64,000 bases of DNA. Source: Streptomyces sp. HNM0574 (GTDB lineage Bacteria > Actinomycetota > Actinomycetes > Streptomycetales > Streptomycetaceae). The DNA lies in NCBI RefSeq assembly GCF_012726235.1, contig NZ_JAASAH010000001.1, forward strand, positions 791,991 through 855,990. The letters are read 5' to 3'. The notes beneath the pieces were generated by a model, which saw only the letters and a program-made list of their open reading frames with translations, made no database searches and was not told the origin of the DNA. A program made the translations under genes and the position numbers. Position 1 is the stretch's first letter, and each line of letters begins with the position of its first letter. Shown one piece after another: positions 16,442-26,213 of this stretch.

Positions 16442-17080
16442 ATGCTGAACAAGTACGCGCGTGCGTTCTTCACGCGTGTCCTCACACCGTTCGCCGCGTT
16501 GCTGCTGCGCCTGGGAGTGAGCCCCGACACGGTCACGCTGATCGGCACCGGCGGCGTGGTCGCGGGAGCCCTGGTCTTCTTCCCCTTCGGCGAGTTCTTC
16601 TGGGGCACCGTCGTCATCACGCTGTTCGTCTTCTCGGACCTCGTCGACGGCAACATGGCCCGGCAGCTGGGACGTTCGAGCCGCTGGGGAGCCTTCCTCG
16701 ACTCCACGCTGGACCGCGTCGCCGACGCGGCCGTCTTCGGCGGCATCGCGCTCTGGTACGCGGGCGGCGGGGACAGCGTCCTGATGTGCGCGGTCACCAT
16801 CTTCTGCCTCGCCAGCGGCCAGGTCGTCTCCTACACCAAGGCGCGCGGCGAGAGCATCGGCCTGCCGGTGAACGTCAACGGGCTGATCGAGCGCGCCGAA
16901 CGCCTCGTCATCACCCTCGTCCTGGCCGGGCTGGCGGGCTTCGAGACCACCTTCGGGGTGCCCTGGATCGGCGTGCTGCTGCCCGTCGCGCTGTGGGTCG
17001 TCGCGCTCGGCAGCCTGGTCACCCTGATCCAGCGCGTCGTCACCGTGCGCCGCGAAGCCGCCGAAGCGGAGGCCGCATGA
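16442..17080 (+). CDS. pgsA: phosphatidylinositol phosphate synthase (CDP-alcohol phosphatidyltransferase)
   Basis: Predicted 212-residue membrane enzyme. The CDP-alcohol phosphotransferase signature DxxDGxxAR(8)GxxxDxxxD is complete, starting at Asp66 (DLVDGNMARQLG, then GAFLDSTLD). Five or six hydrophobic helices surround it. In actinobacteria the protein in this place joins CDP-diacylglycerol with inositol 1-phosphate to give phosphatidylinositol phosphate, the base of the mannosides. The assignment to inositol and not glycerol phosphate rests on the operon with the acyltransferase and pimA. The ATG of the next gene overlaps its stop (ATGA). Confidence 0.9.
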   Translation: MLNKYARAFFTRVLTPFAALLLRLGVSPDTVTLIGTGGVVAGALVFFPFGEFFWGTVVITLFVFSDLVDGNMARQLGRSSRWGAFLDSTLDRVADAAVFGGIALWYAGGGDSVLMCAVTIFCLASGQVVSYTKARGESIGLPVNVNGLIERAERLVITLVLAGLAGFETTFGVPWIGVLLPVALWVVALGSLVTLIQRVVTVRREAAEAEAA

Positions 17081-18045
17081 GTACGGCAGAACCGGCACCG
17101 GCCCGGGCCACCGCGGCGGAACGGCTGACGGACGCGCTGTACGGGCTCGGCTGGAGCGCGGTGAAGAAGCTCCCCGAGAGCACCGCCGAGCGGCTCGGCC
17201 GCCGCATCGCCGACACCGCCTGGAAGCGGCGCGGCAAGGGCGTCCTGCGGCTGGAGTCCAACCTCGCGCGGGTCGTCCCCGACGCCGGCCCGGAACGCCT
17301 CGCCGAGCTCTCCCGCGCGGGCATGCGCTCGTACCTGCGCTACTGGATGGAGTCCTTCCGGCTCCCGTCCTGGACCCCCGAGCAGATCGCCGCGCACGTC
17401 CACGTCGACGGCGTCGAGGGCCCCGGCGGCCTGCGCGAGGCGCTGGACGACGACCGCGGGGTGATCCTCGCCCTCCCGCACCTGGCCAACTGGGACCTGG
17501 CGGGCGTCTGGCTCACCACCCGGATGAACACCCCCTTCACCACCGTCGCCGAGCGGCTGCGGCCGGAGAGCCTCTACGACCGGTTCGTCGCCTACCGCGA
17601 GAGCCTCGGCATGAGCGTCCTGCCGCACACCGGCGGTTCCGCCTTCGGCACCCTGGCCCGGCGGCTGCGCGAGGGCGGCACCGTCTGCCTCGTCGCCGAC
17701 CGCGACCTCTCGGCCTCCGGGGTGGAGGTGGACTTCTTCGGCGACACCGCGCGGATGCCCGCAGGCCCCGCCGTCCTCGCCCAGCAGACCGGCGCCCGGC
17801 TGATGCCGGTGACGCTCCGGTACGGGCCCTCGCCGAAGATACGGATAAGGGTCCACGACACCGTCGAGGTGCCCGCCGAGGGCACCCGCGCGGAGAAGAC
17901 GGCCGCCATGACGCAGCGCGTCGCCGACGTCTTCGCCGCCGGCATCGGCGAACACCCCGAGGACTGGCACATGCTCCAGCGGCTGTGGCTCTCCGACCTC
18001 GAACCCCGTGCGGAGGGCTCCGCCCCCGGGGAGGGAAGCGCGTGA
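17077..18045 (+). CDS. phosphatidylinositol mannoside acyltransferase (LPLAT family)
   Basis: Predicted 322-residue acyltransferase. The catalytic HxxxxD motif reads HLANWD (about residue 134), in the block ILALPHLANWDLAGVW. This is followed by conserved Arg-Leu-rich and GGSAFG segments and VADRDLSASGVEVDFFG, as in the HtrB/PatA group. PatA homologues put a fatty acid on the mannose of phosphatidylinositol mannosides at the inner membrane face. The N-terminal 60 residues hold a weakly hydrophobic amphipathic region. It overlaps pgsA by 4 bases, and the GTG of pimA overlaps its own stop, so translation is probably coupled across the three genes. Confidence 0.9.
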   Translation: MSTAEPAPARATAAERLTDALYGLGWSAVKKLPESTAERLGRRIADTAWKRRGKGVLRLESNLARVVPDAGPERLAELSRAGMRSYLRYWMESFRLPSWTPEQIAAHVHVDGVEGPGGLREALDDDRGVILALPHLANWDLAGVWLTTRMNTPFTTVAERLRPESLYDRFVAYRESLGMSVLPHTGGSAFGTLARRLREGGTVCLVADRDLSASGVEVDFFGDTARMPAGPAVLAQQTGARLMPVTLRYGPSPKIRIRVHDTVEVPAEGTRAEKTAAMTQRVADVFAAGIGEHPEDWHMLQRLWLSDLEPRAEGSAPGEGSA

Positions 18046-19220
18046 GAATCGGCATCGTCTGCCCCTACTCCTGGGACGTCCCCGGCGGCGTCCAGTTCCA
18101 CATCAGGGACCTGGCCGAGCACCTGATCCGGCTCGGGCACCACGTCTCGGTGCTCGCGCCGGCCGACGAGGACACCCCGCTGCCGCCGTACGTCGTCTCG
18201 GCGGGCCGCGCCGTGCCCGTCCCGTACAACGGCTCGGTCGCGCGGCTGAACTTCGGCTTCCTCTCGGCGACCCGGGTCCGCCGCTGGGTGCAGGGCGGCG
18301 ACTTCGACGTGCTGCACATCCACGAACCCGCCTCGCCCTCCCTCGCGTTGCTCACCTGCTGGGCGGCGCAGGGGCCGATCGTCGCCACCTTCCACACCTC
18401 CAACCCGAGGTCGCGGGCGATGATCGCGGCGTACCCGATCCTGCAGCCGGCGCTGGAGAAGATCAGCGCGCGGATCGCGGTCAGCGAGTACGCGCGGCGC
18501 ACCCTCGTCGAGCACCTGGGCGGCGACGCGGTCGTCATCCCGAACGGCGTCGACGTCGGCTTCTTCGCCGCCGCCGAGCCCAAGCCCGCCTGGCAGGGCA
18601 CCCCCGAGGCGCCGACGATCGGCTTCATCGGCCGGATCGACGAGCCGCGCAAGGGACTTCCCGTCCTGATGAAGGCCCTGCCGCGGATCCTGGAGGAGCA
18701 GCCGGGCACCCGGCTGCTCGTCGCGGGCCGGGGCGACGAGGAGGAGGCCGTCGCGGGGCTGCCGGAGGAGATGCGCGAGCGCGTCGAGTTCCTCGGCATG
18801 GTCAGCGACGAGGACAAGGCCAGGCTGCTGCGCAGCGTCGACCTGTACGTGGCGCCCAACACCGGCGGCGAGTCCTTCGGGATCATCCTGGTCGAGGCCA
18901 TGTCCTCGGGCGCCCCCGTGCTCGCCAGCGACCTCGACGCGTTCGCGCAGGTGCTGGACGGGGGAGCGGCGGGCGAACTGTTCGCCAACGAGGACGCGGA
19001 CGCGCTCGCCGAGGCGGCCCTGCGGCTCGTCGGCGACCCGGCGCGGCTGGCCGAACTGCGGGAGCGCGGCAGCCGGCACGTGCGCCGCTTCGACTGGTCC
19101 ACCGTCGGCGCCGACATCCTCGCCGTCTACGAGACCGTCACCGACGGTGCCGCCTCCGTCGCCCCCGACGAACGCATCGGTCTCCGCGCCCGGTTGGGAC
19201 TCGCGGCCCGCGACTCCTGA
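18042..19220 (+). CDS. pimA: phosphatidylinositol mannosyltransferase (GT4 family)
   Basis: Predicted 392-residue GDP-mannose-dependent GT-B enzyme that adds the first mannose to phosphatidylinositol. The N-terminal domain opens with the glycine loop PYSWDVPGGVQFHI and contains HIHEPASPSLALL. The C-terminal domain has FIGRIDEPRKGL and the sugar-nucleotide motif GGESFGIILVEAMSSGAPV, in the usual E(x)7E spacing. Length and order match mycobacterial PimA. The GTG at 18042 overlaps the acyltransferase stop (GTGA) and has GAGGGAAG upstream. Confidence 0.95.
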   Translation: MRIGIVCPYSWDVPGGVQFHIRDLAEHLIRLGHHVSVLAPADEDTPLPPYVVSAGRAVPVPYNGSVARLNFGFLSATRVRRWVQGGDFDVLHIHEPASPSLALLTCWAAQGPIVATFHTSNPRSRAMIAAYPILQPALEKISARIAVSEYARRTLVEHLGGDAVVIPNGVDVGFFAAAEPKPAWQGTPEAPTIGFIGRIDEPRKGLPVLMKALPRILEEQPGTRLLVAGRGDEEEAVAGLPEEMRERVEFLGMVSDEDKARLLRSVDLYVAPNTGGESFGIILVEAMSSGAPVLASDLDAFAQVLDGGAAGELFANEDADALAEAALRLVGDPARLAELRERGSRHVRRFDWSTVGADILAVYETVTDGAASVAPDERIGLRARLGLAARDS

Positions 19221-19333
19221 GCGGCGGCTCCCGCCGCAGCACGTCCCGGACCGCCCGGCCGCCCCTTTGAACCGCCCGCCGGGCGGCGGCCGTTGACGGC
19301 CCCGCACCCGGCCCACCTGGAGCGATCGCCCCC

Positions 19334-19894
19334 ATGCCCACCATGACCACCCTCGTCCTCGTCGCCGCGGCCGTCGCGCTGACCGGCGTCTACCTCAGCT
19401 GGACGGCCGGCCGCCTCGACCGGCTGCACGCCCGCATCGACGCGGCCAGGGCGGCGCTCGACGCGCAGCTGCTGCGCCGCGCCTCGGTCGCCCAGGAGCT
19501 CGCCACCGCGGGCATCCTCGACCCGGCCGCCTCGATGGTGCTCTACCAGGCCGCGCACGACGCCCGCCTCGCCAAGGAGGAGCAGCGCGAGGTCGCCGAG
19601 AGCGAACTGAGCCAGGCGCTCCGCGCCGTCTTCGCCGACACCGCGCAGACCGACGCGGTCCGTGCCGCGCCCGGCGGCGAGGACAGCGCCGTCGAACTGG
19701 CCGCCGCCGTACGCCGGGTGCCGATGGCCCGCCGCTTCCACAACGACGCGGTACGCGCCGCGCGCGCCCTGCGGCGGCACCGTACGGTCCGCTGGTTCCG
19801 GCTCGCGGGCTACGCCCCGTTCCCGCTCGCCTTCGAGATGGACGACGAGCCGCCGGCGGCCCTCGCCGACCGCGCCAACGGCGCCCCGCAGTAG
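19334..19894 (+). CDS. small membrane-anchored protein of unknown function (LemA-like)
   Basis: Predicted 186-residue protein with one N-terminal hydrophobic segment (residues 5-22). A long charged helical region follows (about 23-140), and a short hydrophobic aromatic stretch near the end reads WFRLAGYAPFPLAFEMDDE. The layout resembles LemA-type proteins, but sequence evidence is weak. A gene of this kind commonly follows pimA in Streptomyces. The ATG at 19334 is followed by another in-frame ATG at 19343; either could be used. Confidence 0.75.
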   Translation: MPTMTTLVLVAAAVALTGVYLSWTAGRLDRLHARIDAARAALDAQLLRRASVAQELATAGILDPAASMVLYQAAHDARLAKEEQREVAESELSQALRAVFADTAQTDAVRAAPGGEDSAVELAAAVRRVPMARRFHNDAVRAARALRRHRTVRWFRLAGYAPFPLAFEMDDEPPAALADRANGAPQ

Positions 19895-20120
19895 CCGACC
19901 GGCCCCGGCTCCGGGCCGTCCGCCCAGGGCCGACGGGGCGCAGTGGCCCGGACACGGGGCGGATACGGCGCCCCGTACGGCGAAGTGGCCCCGGGCGTTC
20001 AGGCCACCTGTTGCGGATTGGCCCTTTCTCCGGGCGGGCCCGTCGGGCGACCGTCTGCGTGGGGTTCACGGTCCGCGTGGCCCCGGTCGCACCGTAGAAC
20101 CCGCCGAATGAGGTCGAACC

Positions 20121-21041
20121 GTGTCCACTGAGTCGTCCGCTTCCACCACCCCCGCCCAGGCCGAGACCGGCACGGCGCGCGTCAAGCGCGGCATGGCCGA
20201 GCAGCTCAAGGGCGGCGTGATCATGGATGTCGTCACCCCGGAAGAGGCGAAGATCGCCGAGGACGCCGGCGCCGTGGCGGTCATGGCCCTGGAGCGGGTC
20301 CCCGCCGACATCCGCAAGGACGGCGGCGTCGCCCGCATGTCCGACCCGGACATGATCGACGGCATCATCAACGCCGTGTCGATCCCGGTGATGGCCAAGT
20401 CCCGGATCGGCCACCTCGTCGAGGCCCAGATCCTCCAGGCCCTCGGCGTCGACTACATCGACGAGTCCGAGGTCCTCACCCCGGCCGACGAGGTCAACCA
20501 CAGCGACAAGTTCGCCTTCACCACGCCCTTCGTCTGCGGCGCCACCAACCTGGGCGAGGCCCTGCGCCGCATCGCCGAGGGCGCGGCCATGATCCGTTCC
20601 AAGGGCGAGGCGGGCACCGGCAACGTCGTCGAGGCCGTCCGGCACATGCGCCAGATCAAGAACGAGATCGGCAAGCTCACCGTCCTCGACAACAACGAGC
20701 TGTACGCCGCGGCGAAGGAGCACCGCGCCCCGTACGAGCTGGTCAAGGAGGTCGCGACGCTCGGCAAGCTGCCCGTCGTGCTGTTCTCCGCCGGCGGCGT
20801 CGCGACCCCGGCCGACGCGGCGCTGATGCGCCAGCTCGGCGCCGAGGGCGTCTTCGTCGGCTCCGGCATCTTCAAGTCCGGCGACCCGGCCAAGCGCGCC
20901 GCCGCCATCGTGAAGGCCACCACCTTCTACGACGACCCGAAGGTCGTCGCCGACGTCTCGCGCGGCCTGGGCGAGGCCATGGTCGGCATCAACTGCGACA
21001 CCCTCCCCGAGGGCGAGCGCTACGCCAACCGCGGCTGGTGA
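20121..21041 (+). CDS. pdxS: pyridoxal 5'-phosphate synthase, PdxS subunit
   Basis: Predicted 306-residue (beta/alpha)8 enzyme that makes pyridoxal phosphate from ribose 5-phosphate, glyceraldehyde 3-phosphate and ammonia supplied by PdxT. The signature [13 protein letters not shown] holds the first catalytic Lys (about residue 92). [16 protein letters not shown] and [19 protein letters not shown] are further family marks. The N-terminus has about 20 extra polar residues, as is common in actinobacteria. The start is the GTG at 20121. A strong hairpin separates it from pdxT. Confidence 0.97.
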   Translation: MSTESSASTTPAQAETGTARVKRGMAEQLKGGVIMDVVTPEEAKIAEDAGAVAVMALERVPADIRKDGGVARMSDPDMIDGIINAVSIPVMAKSRIGHLVEAQILQALGVDYIDESEVLTPADEVNHSDKFAFTTPFVCGATNLGEALRRIAEGAAMIRSKGEAGTGNVVEAVRHMRQIKNEIGKLTVLDNNELYAAAKEHRAPYELVKEVATLGKLPVVLFSAGGVATPADAALMRQLGAEGVFVGSGIFKSGDPAKRAAAIVKATTFYDDPKVVADVSRGLGEAMVGINCDTLPEGERYANRGW

Positions 21042-21048
21042 CCACCCG

Positions 21049-21083
21049 CGCCCGGGCCGGAGGCCCGCCCTCCGGCCCGGGCG
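21049..21083 (+). terminator. hairpin between pdxS and pdxT
   Basis: A 15-base-pair perfect stem (21049-21063 with 21069-21083) with a 5-base loop begins 7 bases after the pdxS stop. It may attenuate transcription into pdxT or protect the pdxS message, which would fit a greater need for the synthase subunit. Confidence 0.6.
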
Positions 21084-21135
21084 TCCCGCACCCCGCACGA
21101 CGCTGTACGTCGCAGCACGACGGAGAAGGACAACC

Positions 21136-21759
21136 GTGCCCACCCCACCCATCGGCGTCCTCGCCCTCCAGGGCGACACCCGTGAACACCTCGCCGCACT
21201 CGACAGCGCGGGCGCGCACGCCGTGCCCGTACGCCGGGCCGAGGAACTGGAGGCCGTGGCCGGCCTCGTCATCCCCGGCGGCGAGTCGACGACGATCGCT
21301 AAACTCGCCGTCACCTTCGGGCTCATGGAGCCGCTGCGCGCCCGGATCCGCGCGGGCATGCCCGCCTACGGCTCCTGCGCCGGGATGATCATGCTCGCCG
21401 ACAAGATCCTCGACCCCCGCTCGGGCCAGGAGACCATCGGCGGCATCGACATGATCGTCCGCCGGAACGCCTTCGGGCGGCAGAACGAGTCCTTCGAGGC
21501 GGCTGTCACCATGGAGGGTGTGGAAGGCGGAGCCGGCCGCCCCGTGCACGGCGTCTTCATCCGCGCCCCGTGGGTGGAGTCGACCGGCGCCGGGGTCGAG
21601 ACCCTGGCCGAGCACGACGGGCACCCCGTCGCCGTCCGGCAGGGACCGCTGCTGGCGACGTCCTTCCACCCGGAGCTCACCGGGGACCACCGGGTGCACG
21701 CGCTGTTCGCCGGTATGGTGCACGAGTCCCGCGAGCGGGACGCGTCCGGCGCCGTCTGA
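21136..21759 (+). CDS. pdxT: pyridoxal 5'-phosphate synthase, glutaminase subunit PdxT
   Basis: Predicted 207-residue class I glutamine amidotransferase that releases ammonia for PdxS. Motifs in order are IPGGESTT (about residue 47), the nucleophile in [10 protein letters not shown] (Cys81), and the His-Glu pair in TSFHPELT near residues 176-178. Length and order match the family. The GTG at 21136 has GGAGAAGGA just upstream. Confidence 0.96.
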   Translation: MPTPPIGVLALQGDTREHLAALDSAGAHAVPVRRAEELEAVAGLVIPGGESTTIAKLAVTFGLMEPLRARIRAGMPAYGSCAGMIMLADKILDPRSGQETIGGIDMIVRRNAFGRQNESFEAAVTMEGVEGGAGRPVHGVFIRAPWVESTGAGVETLAEHDGHPVAVRQGPLLATSFHPELTGDHRVHALFAGMVHESRERDASGAV

Positions 21760-21902
21760 CGGCGGGAGCGGACGGGGGCCGTCCGGGTCGCCGGGTTCGC
21801 CCCGTACCGTCCCGGGGCCGGGAAGCGGGGTCCGTCGCGCGCGGTGGCTGACGGTAAGATCTCCGCGTTGGTTATGTCGAAGACGTCGAATGGAGCGAGG
21901 CT

Positions 21903-22661
21903 GTGTCCGGCCACTCTAAGTGGGCAACCACCAAGCACAAGAAGGCCGTGATCGATGCCAAGCGCGGCAAGCTCTTCGCAAAGCTGATCAAGAACGTCGA
22001 GGTCGCGGCCCGTACCGGGGGCGCCGACCCGGATGGCAACCCCACCCTGTTCGACGCCATTCAGAAGGCGAAGAAGAGTTCGGTCCCGAACAAGAACATC
22101 GAGAGCGCCGTCAAGCGCGGCGCCGGTCTCGAAGCCGGCGGTGCCGACTACGAGACCATCATGTACGAGGGTTACGGGCCGAACGGCGTCGCGGTGCTCA
22201 TCGAGTGCCTGACCGACAACCGCAACCGCGCCGCGTCCGACGTGCGCGTCGCCATGACCCGCAACGGCGGCTCCATGGCCGACCCCGGCTCGGTGTCGTA
22301 CCTCTTCAACCGCAAGGGCGTCGTGATCGTCCCCAAGGGCGACGAGAGCCTCACCGAGGACGACATCCTGGGTGCCGTCCTGGACGCCGGTGCCGAGGAA
22401 GTCAACGACCTGGGCGAGAACTTCGAGGTCATCAGCGAGGCCACCGACCTGGTCGCGGTCCGCAGCGCCCTCGTGGACGCCGGGATCGACTACGAGTCGG
22501 CGGACAACAACTTCCTCCCCAGCGTGCAGGTCCCGCTGGACGAGGACGGCGCGCGCAAGATCTTCAAGCTGATCGACGCGCTGGAGGACAGCGACGACGT
22601 GCAGAACGTCTTCGCCAACTTCGACGTCTCCGACGAGATCATGGCGAAGGTCGACGCCTGA
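21903..22661 (+). CDS. YebC/TACO1-family protein
   Basis: Predicted 252-residue protein starting [19 protein letters not shown], the hallmark of the YebC family. The rest also matches, with [11 protein letters not shown] and YLFNRKGVV. The family was long listed as transcriptional regulators. More recent work ties members to relieving ribosome stalls, much like the mitochondrial translation activator TACO1. It lies between pdxT and ruvC as in many actinobacteria. The start is the GTG at 21903. A strong hairpin terminator follows. Confidence 0.95.
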   Translation: MSGHSKWATTKHKKAVIDAKRGKLFAKLIKNVEVAARTGGADPDGNPTLFDAIQKAKKSSVPNKNIESAVKRGAGLEAGGADYETIMYEGYGPNGVAVLIECLTDNRNRAASDVRVAMTRNGGSMADPGSVSYLFNRKGVVIVPKGDESLTEDDILGAVLDAGAEEVNDLGENFEVISEATDLVAVRSALVDAGIDYESADNNFLPSVQVPLDEDGARKIFKLIDALEDSDDVQNVFANFDVSDEIMAKVDA

Positions 22662-22680
22662 CGCGGCTTCGCGGACCGCA

Positions 22681-22722
22681 GCGCGGACGGGCCGACGGGA
22701 AACACCGTCGGCCCGTCCGCGC
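22681..22722 (+). terminator. strong hairpin terminator after yebC
   Basis: A perfect 18-base-pair stem (22681-22698 with 22705-22722) with loop GAAACA is followed by TT. It lies 19 bases after the yebC stop and separates yebC from the ruv genes. Confidence 0.85.
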
Positions 22723-22875
22723 TTCCGTGCCCGCCACTGTCGGTGGTGCCCGATAGCCTGCGGGAACGGTCGGACGGCGCGGACCGGCGGCCGGCCGGGG
22801 CCGGCGGGAACAGCCCGTCCGGCAGGCACAGTTGAGACGTCACCGACGTCACCGACAGATGGGGAGGGCCGCCGC

Positions 22876-23526
22876 GTGCGCGTACTCGGGGTCGATCCGG
22901 GGCTGACCCGCTGCGGCGTGGGCGTCGTCGAGGGCGTCGCCGGGCGGCCGCTGACGATGGCCGGGGTCGGCGTCGTACGGACGCCCGCCGAGGCGGACAT
23001 CGCCGAGCGGCTCGTCCTCGTCGAGCGCGGCATGGAGGAGTGGCTGGACGCGCACCGGCCCGAAGCCGTCGCCGTGGAGCGGGTGTTCAGCCAGCACAAC
23101 GTCAGCACCGTGATGGGCACCGCCCAGGCCAGCGCCGTCGCCATGCTGTGCGCGGCGCGCCGCGGACTGCCCGTGGCGCTGCACACCCCCAGCGAGGTCA
23201 AGGCCGCCGTCACCGGCTCGGGCCGCGCCGACAAGGCCCAGGTCGGCACCATGGTCACGCGCCTGCTGCGGCTGGACGCGCCGCCCCGCCCGGCGGACGC
23301 GGCCGACGCGCTCGCGCTCGCCATCTGCCACATCTGGCGCGCCCCCGCACAGACCCGGCTGAACCGCCTCCAGCAGGCACACGCGGAGCACGCGGCGGCC
23401 GCCCGCGCGGCCCGCGCCGCCGCCTCCGCACGCGCCGCCGGAACCGGCCGCAGGACGAACCGACCGGCGGGAGGCGCCCGTTCGGCACCGACCACCCGCC
23501 GCGCACCGAAGGACAGCAGCTCATGA
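22876..23526 (+). CDS. ruvC: Holliday junction endonuclease RuvC
   Basis: Predicted 216-residue nuclease that cuts Holliday junctions after branch migration by RuvAB. The catalytic acids are visible: Asp7 in VLGVDPGLT, Glu near residue 70 in [10 protein letters not shown], and the Asp pair near residues 140-143 in [11 protein letters not shown]. The family length is about 165-180. The last 45 residues are an Ala/Arg-rich disordered tail that may bind DNA. The GTG at 22876 follows GGGGAGGG. Its stop overlaps the ATG of ruvA. Confidence 0.96.
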   Translation: MRVLGVDPGLTRCGVGVVEGVAGRPLTMAGVGVVRTPAEADIAERLVLVERGMEEWLDAHRPEAVAVERVFSQHNVSTVMGTAQASAVAMLCAARRGLPVALHTPSEVKAAVTGSGRADKAQVGTMVTRLLRLDAPPRPADAADALALAICHIWRAPAQTRLNRLQQAHAEHAAAARAARAAASARAAGTGRRTNRPAGGARSAPTTRRAPKDSSS

Positions 23527-24155
23527 TCGCCTTTGTCGCAGGGACCGTCGCGGCTCTCGCCCCGGACACCGCCGTCGTCGAGGTCGGCGGCGTCGGCATG
23601 GCCGTGCAGTGCACGCCCGGCACCCTCGCCGGGCTCCGCGTCGGCCAGGAGGCCAGGCTCGCCACCTCCCTCGTCGTCCGCGAGGACTCCCTCACCCTGT
23701 ACGGCTTCGCCGACGACGACGAACGCCAGGTCTTCGAACTCCTCCAGACCGCCAGCGGGGTGGGCCCCCGCCTCGCCCAGGCCATGCTCGCCGTGCACGC
23801 CCCGGACGCGCTCAGGACGGCCGTCTCCGCCGGGGACGAGAAGGCCCTCACCGCCGTCCCCGGCATCGGCAAGAAGGGCGCCCAGAAACTGCTGCTGGAG
23901 CTGAAGGACCGCCTCGGCGAACCGTCCGGCACCGGCACCCACGCCGCGCGGCAGGGCGCCGGCACCCCCGCCGCCGCGGGCTGGCGCGAGCAGCTGCACG
24001 CCGCGCTCATCGGCCTCGGGTACGCCACCCGCGAGGCGGACGAGGCGGTCACGGCCGTCGCACCGCAGGCCGAGGCCGCCCTGGCCGAGGGCGCCCGGCC
24101 GCCCGTGCCGCAGCTCCTGCGCGCGGCCCTCCAGACGCTGAACAAGGCGCGGTGA
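23523..24155 (+). CDS. ruvA: Holliday junction DNA helicase, RuvA subunit
   Basis: Predicted 210-residue junction-binding subunit that loads RuvB rings. It has the N-terminal OB-fold domain ([12 protein letters not shown]), two helix-hairpin-helix motifs ([14 protein letters not shown] near residue 78 and [16 protein letters not shown] near 115), a flexible linker around 135-155, and the C-terminal RuvB-contacting domain. It overlaps ruvC by 4 bases. The gap to ruvB is 82 bases. Confidence 0.96.
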   Translation: MIAFVAGTVAALAPDTAVVEVGGVGMAVQCTPGTLAGLRVGQEARLATSLVVREDSLTLYGFADDDERQVFELLQTASGVGPRLAQAMLAVHAPDALRTAVSAGDEKALTAVPGIGKKGAQKLLLELKDRLGEPSGTGTHAARQGAGTPAAAGWREQLHAALIGLGYATREADEAVTAVAPQAEAALAEGARPPVPQLLRAALQTLNKAR

Positions 24156-24237
24156 CACCGGAGATGGCGGCGACGGCCGCGAGGGCAGCGGGCACCGCGC
24201 CCGGGTACGACGTGAACGAAGCCGGGAGGCGCACCAC

Positions 24238-25335
24238 ATGAGCCGGGACGACATCCACCACGAGGACGGCCCGTACGGCGAGGCCGGCGAGCGGCTCGTC
24301 GGCGCCGAGGCCGACGGGGAGGACAGCGCCGTCGAGGCGGCCCTGCGGCCCAAGGAACTCGGCGAGTTCATCGGCCAGCCCAAGGTCCGCGAACAGCTCG
24401 ACCTCGTCCTGAAGGCCGCCCGCCAGCGCGGCGGCACGGCGGACCACGTCCTGCTCTCCGGCGCCCCCGGACTGGGCAAGACCACCCTCTCGATGATCAT
24501 CGCGGCCGAGATGGGCGCCCCGATCCGGATCACCTCGGGCCCCGCCATCCAGCACGCCGGCGACCTCGCCTCGATCCTCTCCTCCCTCCAGGAGGGCGAG
24601 GTCCTCTTCCTCGACGAGATACACCGCATGTCCCGGCCCGCCGAGGAGATGCTCTACATGGCCATGGAGGACTTCCGCGTCGACGTGATCGTCGGCAAGG
24701 GCCCCGGCGCCACCGCGATCCCGCTGGAACTCCCGCCGTTCACCCTGGTCGGCGCCACCACCAGGGCCGGACTGCTGCCCCCGCCGCTGCGCGACCGCTT
24801 CGGCTTCACCGCGCACATGGAGTTCTACGAGCCGGGCGAGCTGGAGGCCGTCGTGCACCGCTCGGCCCGGCTGCTCGACGTCGAGACGGACGCCGAGGGC
24901 GCCGCCGAGATCGCCGGACGCTCCCGCGGCACCCCCCGGATCGCGAACCGGCTGCTCCGCCGCGTACGGGACTACGCGCAGGTCAGGGGCGACGGCGCGA
25001 TCAGCCGCGAGGTCGCCTCCCGGGCCCTGGACGTCTACGAGGTCGACGCCCGCGGCCTCGACCGCCTCGACCGCGGCGTCCTCGACGCGCTGCTGCGGCT
25101 CTTCTCCGGCGGCCCCGTCGGCCTCTCGACGCTGGCCGTCGCGGTGGGGGAGGAGCGGGAGACGGTCGAGGAGGTCGCCGAACCGTTCCTGGTCCGCGAG
25201 GGCCTGCTGGCCCGCACTCCGCGTGGCCGGGTCGCCACCCCCGCCGCCTGGGCACACCTCGGCCTCGCCCCGCCGCGCTCCACGGCACCGGGTGCGCCCG
25301 GAGCCGCCGGGCAGGCCGGGCTCTTCGGAGACTGA
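24238..25335 (+). CDS. ruvB: Holliday junction DNA helicase, RuvB motor subunit
   Basis: Predicted 365-residue AAA+ ATPase that drives branch migration. Walker A is [10 protein letters not shown] (about residue 77), Walker B is FLDEIHRM, sensor 1 lies in [18 protein letters not shown], and the arginine finger and sensor 2 are in the [14 protein letters not shown] region. The C-terminal winged helix covers residues 270-345. It belongs to the recombination block with ruvC and ruvA. Confidence 0.97.
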   Translation: MSRDDIHHEDGPYGEAGERLVGAEADGEDSAVEAALRPKELGEFIGQPKVREQLDLVLKAARQRGGTADHVLLSGAPGLGKTTLSMIIAAEMGAPIRITSGPAIQHAGDLASILSSLQEGEVLFLDEIHRMSRPAEEMLYMAMEDFRVDVIVGKGPGATAIPLELPPFTLVGATTRAGLLPPPLRDRFGFTAHMEFYEPGELEAVVHRSARLLDVETDAEGAAEIAGRSRGTPRIANRLLRRVRDYAQVRGDGAISREVASRALDVYEVDARGLDRLDRGVLDALLRLFSGGPVGLSTLAVAVGEERETVEEVAEPFLVREGLLARTPRGRVATPAAWAHLGLAPPRSTAPGAPGAAGQAGLFGD

Positions 25336-25438
25336 CCGCCGCCGCGTGACCACGCATGTGACGGACGTGTGAGCGACCGCGTGACGTATCCGACGGACGC
25401 GAGACGCCCACGGGGGAACCCCGGCGCCATGCTCGACG

Positions 25439-25468
25439 TTGTTCCATCGGCGAGGACTGACTTAGACT
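25439..25468 (+). promoter_or_regulatory. candidate promoter of the yajC-secDF-apt operon
   Basis: TTGTTC (25439-25444) and TAGACT (25463-25468) are separated by 18 bases in the 221-base gap after ruvB, about 90 bases before yajC. The -10 fits TAnnnT; the -35 is only partly conserved. Confidence 0.4.
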
Positions 25469-25556
25469 CCGCCGACGCCGTCCGTCCTGGGCGGCTTGTC
25501 CACCCCCGAATACCAGGCCGCCTCAGACGTGGCCGTGTGAAGGAATATCTTCCGCC

Positions 25557-26081
25557 GTGGATCCTATTGCTCTGCTCCCGTTCATCGTGCTCATCGGGGC
25601 CATGTTCCTGATGACCCGCTCCGCCAAGAAGAAGCAGCGTCAGGCCATGCAGATGCGTGACCAGATGCAGCCCGGCACCGGCGTGCGGACCATCGGAGGC
25701 ATGTACGCCACCGTCAAGGAGATCCGTGACGACGTCGTACTCCTTGAGGTTGCTCCTGGTGTGCACGCGCTCTACGGCAAGAACGCGATCGGCGCCGTCC
25801 TCGAGGCCGACGAGTTCGACCGCATCGTGAACGGCCTCCCCGCCGGCGACGGCACCGTCGTCCCGGACGACGCCTCCTCCCTGACCTCCGAGGACGGCGA
25901 GGGCTCCGGCCGCATCGACCTCGGCAAGTCCGACGAGGCGGACACCGCCCGCGCCGAGGACGAGACCTCCGCCACCAAGGGCGAGGCCGCCAAGAGCGAC
26001 TCCGCCGAGGACGAGGCCGCCGCCGAGGACGACGCGCAGCACAAGGACACCAAGCGCGAAGGTGACAGCGACTCCAAGTAA
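25557..26081 (+). CDS. yajC: preprotein translocase subunit YajC
   Basis: Predicted 174-residue protein with one N-terminal membrane helix (residues 3-20). The conserved cytoplasmic block KKKQRQAMQMRDQMQPG comes next, then TIGGMYATVKEI and VLLEVAPGVHALYGKNAI. YajC associates with SecD and SecF in the export machinery. The last 75 residues are a highly acidic, low-complexity tail rich in Asp, Glu, Ala and Ser. This makes the protein much longer than the typical 85-110 residues. The start is the GTG at 25557, and secD follows after 132 bases. Confidence 0.95.
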   Translation: MDPIALLPFIVLIGAMFLMTRSAKKKQRQAMQMRDQMQPGTGVRTIGGMYATVKEIRDDVVLLEVAPGVHALYGKNAIGAVLEADEFDRIVNGLPAGDGTVVPDDASSLTSEDGEGSGRIDLGKSDEADTARAEDETSATKGEAAKSDSAEDEAAAEDDAQHKDTKREGDSDSK

Positions 26082-26213
26082 GGTCGGCGCCGCCGGGCCA
26101 CCACAGACCGGGTCCGGCGGCGGAGCATGTCCGCACACCACTTCGCGCGCCGCGCGGTGTCCCGGCTCAACTCGACGGCCGGCACCGGCGGTTGGACAGG
26201 GAGAGACAGATAG

